Shown in pieces: positions 34,665 through 43,486 of a stretch of DNA of 64,000 nt (position 1 is its first letter; each line of letters begins with the position of its first letter). Under the pieces are notes generated by a model, which did not search any database, was not told the origin of the DNA, and was given only the letters and a program-made list of their open reading frames with translations. The position numbers were made by a program, and so were the translations under genes. The stretch comes from Bradyrhizobium diazoefficiens (lineage in GTDB: Bacteria; Pseudomonadota; Alphaproteobacteria; Rhizobiales; Xanthobacteraceae), in the NCBI RefSeq assembly GCF_016612535.1, contig NZ_JAENXS010000005.1, forward strand, positions 1-64,000, in the 5' to 3' direction.

Positions 34665-35521
34665 ATGGATTCACTTGTCCCAGCTTCGCTAAAACCGATT
34701 TTGCGCGACAGATATCTCGCGGCGGTCGCCGACGCCGAAGCGAAATACCGTTTCGGCTCTGGTGACGAGGACGCGCTCACAGGCGCGCGTGGTGCAGAGC
34801 TTGCCATGGCTCGCCCACGACTATTTGACGACGGGCAACGAAGTTATGCGTGGCAAGTGAGCTACTGACCTACATGACGGAGGTTAGTTCGAGTCGTTTC
34901 CGCGGGCGCCTGGTCTTCCTGCTAAACGTCCTCTTCGGTTTTGGAGCGATGATCACGTCATTGGCCGCCATCTGGTTGATTCCACACTACGGCTGGCGCT
35001 CGATGTTCGTGATCGGCGGCCTCCCCGTGGTACTTGCTTTCATTCTACCGCGGATCCTGCCGGAATCGCCGCGTTGGATCGCCGAGAGGGGAGATGCCGC
35101 TCGGGCCGGCAGAGCGATGGCTTCCACCGAAGACAGCGTGTCCGGTTTCGGCAAGCGCCCGCTTCCGCCTGTGCTGGCAGAGCCAATTGCACCGAGGCCC
35201 ACACCCGCTCACTTCCGAAACCTGTTCGCGGGCGGTTACGCCCTTCGGACGTTGACAGCCTGGATGGCGATGTTCTCCGCGTATGTGGGGGAGATCTACC
35301 CGACGAGTATGCGAGCGTTAGGGGGGCGTCGCAAGTTCTTGGTTTCGGATCGCTTCCACCTTGGGCCCTGCGATAGTCGGCCTCCTCTTGCAATCGGGAA
35401 ACTTCCGGGCGGTCTTAGCGTTCTTTGGCGCGGCCGCAGCGGCGGGAGCCGTTACGGTCCTGCTTTTCTTCATTGAAATGCGAGGCAGGGTTCTGGAGGA
35501 GATCACCGGCAACGTCGGATG
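34665..35521 (+). pseudogene. chimeric remnant: hypothetical fragment plus deleted, frameshifted MFS transporter
   Basis: The first 67 codons (34665-34868) form an unrelated hypothetical fragment. From 34850 a different frame encodes MFS helices 4-6 (TYMTEVSSSRFRGR, GWRSMFVIGGLP, LPESPRW). It then jumps from helix 7 (LRTLTAWMAMFSAY) straight to GEIYPTSMRALGG, which belongs near helix 10-11, so roughly 110 residues are missing. A run of six G (35321-35326) then shifts the frame; with five G the protein continues ASTLGPAIVGLLLQ to a stop at 35521. The family is the sugar/aromatic-acid transporter type. Not functional. Confidence 0.75.
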
Positions 35522-35806
35522 AATACGGTCCGCAACACCGCTCAAGTTCTTCAGGACGGAACTTGGGTACGGATCACCGGCTCTTCTACGACGTGAGAGG
35601 ACGCGCACTTCGTAGGGCTTCCAAATCTCTCCTCATCATGAGTGACCGCAAGGCGGCCGAGAACAGCTCTGGTCATAACTCTCCTAGGTGAACTCGACCA
35701 CCAAATGCCGGCAATATTCACCGATGGGTTGTGCCAGGCCGCCTACTGCAACGTTTAGACGGGTGAGCGGCAACGGGCCGTATTGCCACCGCCATGTCGG
35801 ACTTTG
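35522..35806. other. 285-base non-coding gap
   Basis: Lies between the MFS pseudogene and the convergent intact MFS gene. No domain-bearing ORF or clear terminator hairpin was seen. Confidence 0.35.
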
Positions 35807-37180
35807 TCAGACATCAACTCCGTGCTTTGCTGCCAACCGAAGATCACCCTCGTGACCCTGCGTTGTCGCTGCTGTCGCAGGTGCAATCGGGCTCGTTCCC
35901 AGGAGCATTATCATTGCGCCGAGCGCCATGATCGTTCCATAGGAGTATAATCCGTACGTCAATGACCCTGTTGCGGTGGTCATCCAGCCGACCAACGTCG
36001 GCGCAAAGAATGCGCCGATGCCGCCGCACGTCGTGATCATCGCGATTCCGCCGGCCGCCGCCGGTCCCGAGAGATAGAGGCTGGGCATCGTCCAGAATGG
36101 CCCGGTTGCGCCGAGATATCCGGCTGTCATCACCGTCAGTAGGCCAATCGCCATCCATGGGTGCCCCATCGCTTGCGGAAGCAACAGCCATCCGATCGCG
36201 CAAAGCAGTGTCGGCGCTGCGGCGTGCCAGCGACGCTCGCGCAAGCGGTCGGAGCTCCGCGCAATGAGTTGCTGCACCACCACGGCGACAATGTAGGGAA
36301 TGGCAGAGAACAGACCGAGCGCGAGCGGGTCGTGAATTCCGGTCCCCCGGAGAATGGTCGGAAGCCAGAGCGGAATTCCGGCTCCGCCCGCGATGAGGCC
36401 GACCGACATGCCGGAAAGGAGATACAGGCGCTTATCGCACAGAGCAGCTGCGAAATTATGCTGATGCTGCTGCTGGCCTGGATTCGCTTCGCTCTGCAAC
36501 TCCGCAGTGATGATGGCAACCTCACGCGCGGAGAGCCACTTCGCCGTCTGGGGGCTATCGGCCAGCACGAAGTAGATGACGAGGCCCGTCAGCGCCGAAG
36601 GCAACCCCTCTATGAGGAACAGCCATTGCCAGCCCTTCAGGCCGAGCAGCCCGTCGGTGGCACCCAGGATCCCTCCTGACAAAGGCCCGCTGACGATGCC
36701 GGAGATGGCAATCGCAGACATGAACAGCGCAGTGAACTGGCTCCGGCGCGACGGAGGAATCCAGGTGGTGAGATAAAACAGCACCCCCGGAAACAAGCCA
36801 GCCTCGGCCGCCCCCAGCAGAAACCGAAGAATGTAGTAATGAGAAGGAGCAGTCATGAAGGCGAGCGCCGCCGAGCAAAGCCCCCAGCACACCATGATGC
36901 GCAGCAGCGTGGTCCGTGCTCCGATGCGGGCGAGCCACAGATTGCTCGGAATCTCGAAGACGCTGTAGCCGAGATAGAAAAGGCCCCCGCCAAGGCCGAA
37001 CGTCGCCTCGCTGAAATGCAGATCACCCATGAACTGCAGTTTCGCGAAACCTACATTGCCGCGATCGATGAACGCGAGCACGTAGGCGAGCATCAAGATC
37101 GGAACGAGGCGCCAGGCCACTTTGCGAAACGTCGCATCCACCTCGTGGCGGCCCGGCATATCGATGGTTGTGTCCGTCAC
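35807..37180 (-). CDS. MFS transporter, anion:cation symporter family
   Basis: 457 residues with twelve predicted membrane helices. The early motif LAYVLAFIDRGNVGFAKLQFM, GAAEAGLFPGVLFYLTTWIP and the PLSGG segment are typical of the ACS subgroup (tartrate, 4-hydroxyphenylacetate, phthalate and glucarate permeases). It would take up an organic acid with H+ in the inner membrane, likely the substrate of the adjacent catabolic operon. The start is GTG at 37180 with GGGAGGGCGC before it. It follows the GntR gene on the same strand by about 93 bases. Confidence 0.88.
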   Translation of the reverse strand: MTDTTIDMPGRHEVDATFRKVAWRLVPILMLAYVLAFIDRGNVGFAKLQFMGDLHFSEATFGLGGGLFYLGYSVFEIPSNLWLARIGARTTLLRIMVCWGLCSAALAFMTAPSHYYILRFLLGAAEAGLFPGVLFYLTTWIPPSRRSQFTALFMSAIAISGIVSGPLSGGILGATDGLLGLKGWQWLFLIEGLPSALTGLVIYFVLADSPQTAKWLSAREVAIITAELQSEANPGQQQHQHNFAAALCDKRLYLLSGMSVGLIAGGAGIPLWLPTILRGTGIHDPLALGLFSAIPYIVAVVVQQLIARSSDRLRERRWHAAAPTLLCAIGWLLLPQAMGHPWMAIGLLTVMTAGYLGATGPFWTMPSLYLSGPAAAGGIAMITTCGGIGAFFAPTLVGWMTTATGSLTYGLYSYGTIMALGAMIMLLGTSPIAPATAATTQGHEGDLRLAAKHGVDV

Positions 37181-37228
37181 GCGCGCCCTCCCGTTCGGCT
37201 ACGCTCCCGGCGAGCCGTTGTGATTATG

Positions 37229-37240
37229 CCATAAATATGG
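37229..37240. promoter_or_regulatory. small inverted repeat upstream of the MFS gene
   Basis: CCATA (37229-37233) and TATGG (37236-37240) are inverted around two bases, within an AT-rich patch between the GntR and MFS genes. It could be an operator or part of the MFS promoter, but the repeat is short. Confidence 0.3.
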
Positions 37241-37273
37241 ACTATAGGCCTAAGCTTGTCCAGCGGCGCGTCA

Positions 37274-38017
37274 CTAGAGGCGCATGTCCAGGCGAACGAG
37301 GTCTCCCCGATAGACGCCCTTGGACAAGAGAATGAGGCGTCCGCGATCATCGACGGCCGATCGATCAACGAGGCAAACGGGCGCGTTCAGCGGAACTTCG
37401 AGCAGCGCGGACGTTTCGAGATCGGCGGAGCCGATGACAATGGTCTGATGGGCATGGCTGATATTGCGTGGAAAAAAGGTCGCAAGACGCATCGCCGTCG
37501 TGCTGTTCAAGGCTTCCCGCGGGATGAGCGGAAAGAACTCTGCATCGATGAAAACGTCGGCCACCAGGAAGATCTGCCCCTCCCGCGAATGACGCCGCCT
37601 CAGCCGGCGATACCGTGACGTGGGTGTCCCGATATCATGGGACCGCCGCGGCAAAACGCTGACATCCTCCTCCTCCAAGACCTCGATGACGGCGCCCTCT
37701 CGCGCATTGAGAAGGCCGCGCCAATCAGTGGTCATGTCAAGCCAAAGATGTTGGCGCTTCTGCGCGTTGACGAATGTCCCTTTCGCCCTGAAGCGACTGA
37801 TGAGGGCATCGCTCTCCAGGATGCCGAGCGCTTGGCGGATGGTGGCGCGTGCCACGCCATGTTGGGCGGCCAGCTCGTCGACCGTCGGAATCTGGCCACC
37901 TGCCGGCCAGTGGCCCGAGTCGATATGACGGCGAAACAGCGTCGCTAGCTGAACGTAGCGGGCAACATTGCTGCGCGACAGATCCGGCTTGGCTGGGGGT
38001 CTGGTGCGGCTAGGCAT
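37274..38017 (-). CDS. GntR-family regulator with UTRA domain (HutC subfamily)
   Basis: 247 residues from the ATG at 38017; an upstream TTG lacks support. The N-terminal winged helix (about 15-85) has the GntR signature QIPTVDELAAQHGVARATIRQALGILESDALISRFRAKGTFV. The UTRA ligand domain (about 100-245) ends in the usual VDRSA...G..I..SKGVYRGD pattern. It probably represses the MFS gene and/or the divergent GST-CoA-transferase operon and is released by a pathway metabolite. Position between the two supports this role. Confidence 0.88.
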   Translation of the reverse strand: MPSRTRPPAKPDLSRSNVARYVQLATLFRRHIDSGHWPAGGQIPTVDELAAQHGVARATIRQALGILESDALISRFRAKGTFVNAQKRQHLWLDMTTDWRGLLNAREGAVIEVLEEEDVSVLPRRSHDIGTPTSRYRRLRRRHSREGQIFLVADVFIDAEFFPLIPREALNSTTAMRLATFFPRNISHAHQTIVIGSADLETSALLEVPLNAPVCLVDRSAVDDRGRLILLSKGVYRGDLVRLDMRL

Positions 38018-38145
38018 GACAGGGCTGCATGGCAACGACGACCAATAGGCTAGACATATGACCTTTTTCCTTTTAAGGCGAGAGCATCATAACCGCACAA
38101 CAGGAAACGCCCGGTGGCTGATGTCCATTTCCGACGAGGTCGGCC
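38018..38145. promoter_or_regulatory. divergent control region of GntR gene and catabolic operon
   Basis: 128 bases separate the starts of the GntR gene and the GST-like gene. The AT-rich patch near 38050-38100 is the likely promoter area. No GntR operator consensus could be assigned with confidence. Confidence 0.35.
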
Positions 38146-38760
38146 ATGAAGCTTCATTGGTCCCCTCGTTCGCCGTACGTCCGAAAGGTGATGGTTGCCG
38201 CACATGAGCTCGGGCTCGCCGAGCGCATCACCTGCGTGCGCAGCGTTGCAGCCCTGCCGACGCCAAATCCTATCATCATGGCGGACAATCCCCTGAGCAA
38301 GATTCCGACCCTGGTCCTGGACGACGGTGATGTCCTGCTCGATTCGCGGACGATCGTCGAATATCTGGACAGTCTGGCAGGACCCGGTGTGCTGGTACCC
38401 CTTAAAGGGCCAGAGCGCTGGCGCGCTCTCAGCCGGCAGGCACTCGCGGACGGCCTGCTCGACGTGCTGATCCTGTGGCGAAACGAGCGCAGCAAGCCGC
38501 CGGAGCGACAGACAGAGGCGTGGCTCGAAGCGTTCGCGACCAAGGCCAACGCGACAATCGATCGGTTCGAACAGCAAGCGGCGGATGCTCCGGCGTCGAG
38601 TTTCGGTATTGGCGAGATCGCGCTCGGCTGTGCGCTATCTTACACCGATTTCCGTTTTGCCGAGCTCGACTGGCGCACCGGCCGTCCTCACCTTTCCAAA
38701 TGGCACGAGAGCTTCGCCATGCGTCCTTCCGCGCGAGCCACGGAGGCCGTTAATGGCTGA
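38146..38760 (+). CDS. glutathione S-transferase family protein
   Basis: 204 residues. The thioredoxin-like N-terminal domain (about 1-80) has the SPRSPYVRKVMVAAHELGL start, PLSKIPTLVLDDG with the cis-Pro, and DSRTIVEYLD with the GSH gamma-glutamyl Ser/Asp site. The alpha-helical domain follows. First gene of a translationally overlapped operon (its stop overlaps the CoA-transferase start). It may act in isomerising or detoxifying a pathway intermediate, as maleylpyruvate isomerase does, but the substrate is unknown. GACGAGG precedes the ATG. Confidence 0.85.
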   Translation: MKLHWSPRSPYVRKVMVAAHELGLAERITCVRSVAALPTPNPIIMADNPLSKIPTLVLDDGDVLLDSRTIVEYLDSLAGPGVLVPLKGPERWRALSRQALADGLLDVLILWRNERSKPPERQTEAWLEAFATKANATIDRFEQQAADAPASSFGIGEIALGCALSYTDFRFAELDWRTGRPHLSKWHESFAMRPSARATEAVNG

Positions 38761-40000
38761 CGACACCCGACCGGCCGAACGAACCGGGCCGCTCCACCAT
38801 ATCCGAGTGCTCGATCTCAGCCGCATCATGGCTGCGCCCTGGGCCACGCAGATCCTGGCCGATCTGGGGGCGGATGTGATCAAGGTCGAGCGGCCGGAGA
38901 GCGGCGACGACACGCGCAGTTGGGGCCCACCCTTCCTGAAGGACGCGGAGGGCCGGATCACCAAGGATGCGGGCTACTTCCTCGCGGTCAATCGCGGCAA
39001 GCGGTCGATCACCGTGGACATCGCGCAGCCGAAAGGGCAGGCCATCGTCCGGCTGCTCGCGGCGACAGCCGACGTCGTCATCGAGAATTTCAAGGCAGGT
39101 GCGCTCGCTCGTTATGGCCTGGATGCGAATTCGCTTCGGGCGCGCAATCCCAAACTGGTCTATTGCTCAGTGACGGGCTTCGGTCAGGACGGCCCGCGCC
39201 GCGATCAGGCCGCCTATGACTTCGCCATCCAGGCGATGGGCGGGCTGATGAGCATCACGGGCGAACGCGATGGGCGTCCCGGCGCCGGCCCCCAGAAGGT
39301 CGGCATTCCCATCATCGACCTGATGACCGGCATGTACGCCGCGGTCGCCATCCAGGCCGCGCTGATCCGTGCGGCACAGACGGGCCAGGGAGAGACCATC
39401 GACCTGGCGATGCTGGACGTTTCGGCGGCAATTCTCGCAAACCAGGCCATGAACCATCTGTTGACCGGCCGCATCCCAACGCGCGGCGGCAATCAGCACC
39501 CGAACATCCAGCCACAGGACGTGTTCGCCTGTGCGGACGGGACATTCGTCCTGGCAGTCGGCAACGATGCGCAGTTTGCGAAGCTCTGCGCCGTGCTGGG
39601 CAAGCCCGAATGGGCGAGCGATCCGAGGTTCAGTACGAACGCAGCCCGCGTGACGAATAACACGGCGTTGACGACCCTGCTCGGCGAGCAGTTCGCCAAG
39701 CAGACGCGACGAGACATCGTGGCGGCGCTCGATGACGCTGGCGTACCCGCCGCTCCCATCAACTCGATCGACCAGGTTCTGGCCGACGCTCAAGTCCAGC
39801 ACCGGCAGATGCTCCGCCACCTGCCCCACCCGATCGCCGGTCATTTACCCCAGATCGTCAGCCCGATCCGGATGCAGGATGCTTGGCTGCGCTTCGATCG
39901 CCCGCCCCCCACGCTCGGCCAGCATACCCGGTCGATTCTCGAAGAGATCGGCATGAGCGACGCTGACATCGCGACCCTCGCTGCCGAGGACATCATATGA
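38753..40000 (+). CDS. family III CoA-transferase (CaiB/BaiF type), copy 1
   Basis: 415 residues from the ATG at 38753, which overlaps the GST stop. The frame opens further upstream, but only within the GST gene. Typical features: VLDLSRIMAAPWATQILADLGADVIKVERPESGDDTR, VNRGKRSITVD, IENFKAG, then SVTGFGQDGP and YDFAIQAMGG, whose Asp is the probable catalytic residue, and QGETIDLAMLD. It moves CoA between a donor acyl-CoA and a free acid, activating the pathway substrate. A second, divergent copy lies downstream in the same operon. Confidence 0.9.
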   Translation: MADDTRPAERTGPLHHIRVLDLSRIMAAPWATQILADLGADVIKVERPESGDDTRSWGPPFLKDAEGRITKDAGYFLAVNRGKRSITVDIAQPKGQAIVRLLAATADVVIENFKAGALARYGLDANSLRARNPKLVYCSVTGFGQDGPRRDQAAYDFAIQAMGGLMSITGERDGRPGAGPQKVGIPIIDLMTGMYAAVAIQAALIRAAQTGQGETIDLAMLDVSAAILANQAMNHLLTGRIPTRGGNQHPNIQPQDVFACADGTFVLAVGNDAQFAKLCAVLGKPEWASDPRFSTNAARVTNNTALTTLLGEQFAKQTRRDIVAALDDAGVPAAPINSIDQVLADAQVQHRQMLRHLPHPIAGHLPQIVSPIRMQDAWLRFDRPPPTLGQHTRSILEEIGMSDADIATLAAEDII

Positions 40001-40629
40001 AGATCGTCAGCACGGCGAAAGCTATCTGCCAAGACGCGCGCGTTCCACTATTGAGCGTCGACGAAATGAGTCCCGAGCAGCGGCGCATCCACGATCGCGT
40101 CGTGTCGGGGCCTCGCGGCGAGATGATCGGTCCGCTCCGCGCCGCAATCCACAGCCCGGAGCTCGCGGCGCTCTGGTCCGAATTCGGGGAGTTCCTTCGC
40201 TATCGCACTTGTCTGCCGCCGCGCTTGAACGAGCTTGCTATCCTCGTCACGGCGCGTCGCTGGACGAGCCAGGTCGAATGGTGGGTCCATGCCCGCGCCT
40301 CCGCCGCGGCCGGACTACCGCAGACAGTGATCGATGCAATCCGCGCCAAACGCGCGCCGGTCTTCTCCGAAGAGGCGGATCTGGAAGTCTACGAGTTTGC
40401 GCGGACGCTACAGCAGACCGGCGGGGTTGCAGAGGAGAGCTACGACGCGATTGCTCGCCGTTGGAAAACGCGCGGCGTGGTGGAGCTGACGGCCGTCATC
40501 GGTTATTACACCATGGTCTCAATCACGCTGAACGCGCACCGGCTGCCTCTTCCCGAAGGAGCTGAAGGGCTACCCTGCGAGAGCGATCTCGTCATGCTGC
40601 CGGCGGGAAAGCTGGGAGCCTCGTCGTGA
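39997..40629 (+). CDS. carboxymuconolactone decarboxylase-like (AhpD-fold) protein
   Basis: 210 residues. The core LPPRLNELAILVTARRWTSQVEWWVHARASAAAGLP matches the CMD family helical pattern (the catalytic-type Glu and His are in EW.VH). The usual CxxC of AhpD peroxidase members is absent, so this is closer to the lactone decarboxylase side or to an uncharacterised group. The ATGA overlap with the CoA-transferase stop argues for translational coupling. It may act on a lactone or beta-keto acid intermediate, which is inferred. Confidence 0.8.
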   Translation: MKIVSTAKAICQDARVPLLSVDEMSPEQRRIHDRVVSGPRGEMIGPLRAAIHSPELAALWSEFGEFLRYRTCLPPRLNELAILVTARRWTSQVEWWVHARASAAAGLPQTVIDAIRAKRAPVFSEEADLEVYEFARTLQQTGGVAEESYDAIARRWKTRGVVELTAVIGYYTMVSITLNAHRLPLPEGAEGLPCESDLVMLPAGKLGASS

Positions 40630-41525
40630 GCGTTGGGGCCTTCCTGACCGTCCCTCCCCCGCCCGTCTCGAGGCCTGCCCATCCGCTTCCGCGGGGAGCC
40701 TGCGACGCACATAGCCACGTGTTCGGGCCCTTCGCCCAATTTCCACCGGTCGAGAGGTCGGTTTATGCGCTCCCTGAGGCGGGACCGGAGATTCACGCCG
40801 CTCTTCGTCGCACCATCGGCGTCGCACGCGGCGTGCTGACGCAACCCGCACCCTACGCCCACGATCCCGGCGCCATGCTGGCGGCGATCGCCGGTGCGCC
40901 CCAGGCTTTGCGCGGGGTAGCTGTCGCGGATGGCCGCATTGGCGATGCGACCCTCGAGCGCTGGCGCGCGGCCGGCATTGTCGGATTGCGGTTCACCGAG
41001 ATGCGGACGCCTTCCGGTGAAATCTATCCCGGCAGCGTCGGCTTTGCGGTGCTCCATGCACTTGCGCCGCGCATGCGCCAGCTTGGCATGCACGCTCAAC
41101 TTTGGGCCAAAGCGCCTGACCTCGCGGAGCACCTACCTGCATTGCTTCGCCTCGGAATTCCCGTCGTCGTCGATCACATGGGTTGCCCGGAGCCGGCAGA
41201 GGGGCCGGATGGCGCAGCCTTTGCCCGGATCGTCGATCTGCTTGCGGACGGCTCGCTGTGGCTCAAGCTGGTGCTCTGCAGGGTCGCTGCGGACGCAGCG
41301 GATTACGCCCGCGTCCGTCCGCTTCATGACCGGCTCGTCGAGCGCGCGCCATCGCGCCTCGTATGGGGTTCCGACTGGCCGTATGTCCGCTTACAGCCAG
41401 CACCGGACGCAGGCCGTCTCGCCGATCTCGTTCAAGAATGGATTGGGGACGCCGAACTCATTCGGCGCATCCTGGTCGTCAACCCCGGTGAACTCTACGG
41501 CTTTAAGGAGGAGCAGCAAGCATGA
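40626..41525 (+). CDS. amidohydrolase-2 family metal hydrolase (LigI-like)
   Basis: 299 residues with a TIM-barrel amidohydrolase signature: CDAHSHVFGP (metal HxH), VVDHMGCP (metal His) and LVWGSDWPY (catalytic/metal Asp). This set is shared with 2-pyrone-4,6-dicarboxylate lactonase LigI and related lactone hydrolases. GTG start overlapping the previous stop (GTGA). In context it would open a lactone or cyclic ester made during degradation of an aromatic or unsaturated acid. The exact substrate is unknown. Confidence 0.85.
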   Translation: MSVGAFLTVPPPPVSRPAHPLPRGACDAHSHVFGPFAQFPPVERSVYALPEAGPEIHAALRRTIGVARGVLTQPAPYAHDPGAMLAAIAGAPQALRGVAVADGRIGDATLERWRAAGIVGLRFTEMRTPSGEIYPGSVGFAVLHALAPRMRQLGMHAQLWAKAPDLAEHLPALLRLGIPVVVDHMGCPEPAEGPDGAAFARIVDLLADGSLWLKLVLCRVAADAADYARVRPLHDRLVERAPSRLVWGSDWPYVRLQPAPDAGRLADLVQEWIGDAELIRRILVVNPGELYGFKEEQQA

Positions 41526-42307
41526 AGGGACTCGAGGATATCGAGCGCTTTCGCGTCACGGTCGAGGGCCATGTTGCGACTGTCACGATGACCGCGCCAC
41601 CGGTGAATGCCCAGGATCGGCGCTTCCGCGAAGAAAGCGTGCGCATCTTCGATGTGCTCGGGGCAGAAGTGGATGTCCGGGCCATCGTGCTTACCGGAGA
41701 CGGCAAAGCGTTTTCCGCGGGCGCCGACTTGTCCGAGCGGCCGGGAATTCTGGCTGAGCCGGGCGGCTATGCCCGGCACAACCGGCTGGTCCGGGCGTCC
41801 TTTGATTGCGTGCTCGAATGTCCGAAGCCGGTGATCGCCGCGGTCAACGGCGCCGCGATCGGCGCGGGATGCGTGCTTGCCCTCGTTTGCGACATCCTTG
41901 TCGTCGCCGAAGAGGCGTTCCTGTCCATGACCGAGGTCGATTACGGCCTCGCCGGTGGGGTTCGTCACGTGCTGCGTGCCTTCAGCCCTTCCGATGCGCG
42001 CCTGATGATCTACACCGCCAAGCGCATCTCAGGGCCGGAGCTGCTTCGGATGAACGCGGCGTCATTGTGCGTGCCGAGGGTGAAGCTGCTCGATGAAGCC
42101 ACCGGCATCGCACGCACGATCGCGGAGAAAGTGCCGCTTGCCGTCGTCGCCGCAAAGCGCTCGTTCGGGCTTACCGAGGAAATGCCGCTGCGCGACGGCT
42201 ACCGCTACGAGCAAGGCCAGACGGCCGCGCTGGCGGAGACCGAAGACACCAAGGAGGCGCTGGCGGCCTTCCGCGAAAAGCGAAAACCGGTGTTCAAGGG
42301 CCGCTGA
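41522..42307 (+). CDS. enoyl-CoA hydratase/isomerase family protein
   Basis: 261 residues of crotonase fold: TGDGKAFSAGADLSE and AAVNGAAIGAGCVLALVCDI supply the oxyanion hole, and a Glu in MTEVDYGLAGG may serve in catalysis. It would hydrate or isomerise the enoyl-CoA product of the acyl-CoA dehydrogenases in the operon. TAAGGAGGAGC precedes the ATG, which overlaps the amidohydrolase stop. Confidence 0.9.
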   Translation: MKGLEDIERFRVTVEGHVATVTMTAPPVNAQDRRFREESVRIFDVLGAEVDVRAIVLTGDGKAFSAGADLSERPGILAEPGGYARHNRLVRASFDCVLECPKPVIAAVNGAAIGAGCVLALVCDILVVAEEAFLSMTEVDYGLAGGVRHVLRAFSPSDARLMIYTAKRISGPELLRMNAASLCVPRVKLLDEATGIARTIAEKVPLAVVAAKRSFGLTEEMPLRDGYRYEQGQTAALAETEDTKEALAAFREKRKPVFKGR

Positions 42308-42310
42308 GCC

Positions 42311-43486
42311 GTGTCGACAAATGCGAATGCCAAGGAGCTGGACCGCCTCGACGCGCTGAGCGACGACGCGTTCCGACTGGAGGTCCGCGACTGGATCGAG
42401 GCCAATTACCCTCCTGGTATGGTGCGCTATCCGTCGCGGCGCTTGTTTTGGCGTGAAAATCGCGAATGGTTCATGCGGCTGGCGGCAAAGGGGTGGATCG
42501 CACCGGGATGGCCGCGAGAATATGGCGGCATGGGTCTGTCAGGCACACGCCAGCTCATCATGATCGAGGAAATGGAGCGTTTCGGCGCGGGGCGCGTCAA
42601 CGATCAGGGGCTCGTCATGCTGGGGCCGCTGCTGATCCAACACGGGAGCGACGAACAGAAGAGGTTTTTCCTGCCGCGGATTCTATCCGGAGAGCACATC
42701 TGGGCGCAGGCATATTCCGAGCCCGGCGCCGGATCGGATCTCGCCTCGTTGCGCCTTGCCGCCAAGGATCACGGTGATCATTGGGTGCTCAACGGGCAAA
42801 AGACCTGGATCACCTTGGGAACGGACGCGAACTGGGCCTTTGTGCTCGCCCGCACCGGCAACGAGAGCAAGAAGCAAGAGGGCATCTCGTTCCTCCTTGT
42901 GCCCGTCGACACTCCCGGTCTTGCGGTTCGCGGCATCACCAACCTCGACATGCACGACGAGTTCGCCGAGATGTTCTTCGAGAACGTTCGCGTACCCAAG
43001 GAGCGCGTCGTTGGCGAAGTCAACAAGGGCTGGACCTATGCCAAGGCGCTGCTTGGCTTCGAACGCATCGCGATCGGCAGCCCGAAATTGTCCTCGAGCG
43101 GTCTTGTCCGGCTGAAGCAGCTTGCCGAGGAAATCGGCGTGGCTGACGATCCAGAGTTTCAAGCGTCGTATACCCGCTTTCAGCTCGACCTTGCCGACCT
43201 GAAGGCACTTTATGCTTCGATCGTAGCGGCTGTGAAACGCGGCGAAATGCCGAACGCACAGATCTCGGTCCTGAAGATCGTACAGACGGAACTGTTCCAG
43301 CGCATCACCGAAACGATGGTGGCGATCAGTGGAGGTCATGCTGCCCGGTTCGAGCCCATGGACGAGAGCGATCTGCACCCGTCCGGCCAGTTTCTTCTGG
43401 CCCGGCCGGCGACCATCTTCGGCGGCTCGTCCGAGATCCTGCGCAATGTGCTGGCGCGCAACGAGCTGGGGATGCCGGCACGATGA
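42311..43486 (+). CDS. acyl-CoA dehydrogenase, full-length copy
   Basis: 391 residues. ACAD features: AQAYSEPGAGSDLASLRLAA with the FAD-binding motif, GQKTWITLGTDANW, KGWTYAKALLGFER, and the C-terminal GGSSEILRNVLARNELGM. It oxidises an acyl-CoA to the enoyl-CoA and passes electrons to ETF. The start is GTG at 42311, just four bases after the hydratase stop. It probably pairs with the shorter ACAD encoded at 44700, as heteromeric ACADs do in some aromatic/steroid pathways. Confidence 0.9.
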   Translation: MSTNANAKELDRLDALSDDAFRLEVRDWIEANYPPGMVRYPSRRLFWRENREWFMRLAAKGWIAPGWPREYGGMGLSGTRQLIMIEEMERFGAGRVNDQGLVMLGPLLIQHGSDEQKRFFLPRILSGEHIWAQAYSEPGAGSDLASLRLAAKDHGDHWVLNGQKTWITLGTDANWAFVLARTGNESKKQEGISFLLVPVDTPGLAVRGITNLDMHDEFAEMFFENVRVPKERVVGEVNKGWTYAKALLGFERIAIGSPKLSSSGLVRLKQLAEEIGVADDPEFQASYTRFQLDLADLKALYASIVAAVKRGEMPNAQISVLKIVQTELFQRITETMVAISGGHAARFEPMDESDLHPSGQFLLARPATIFGGSSEILRNVLARNELGMPAR

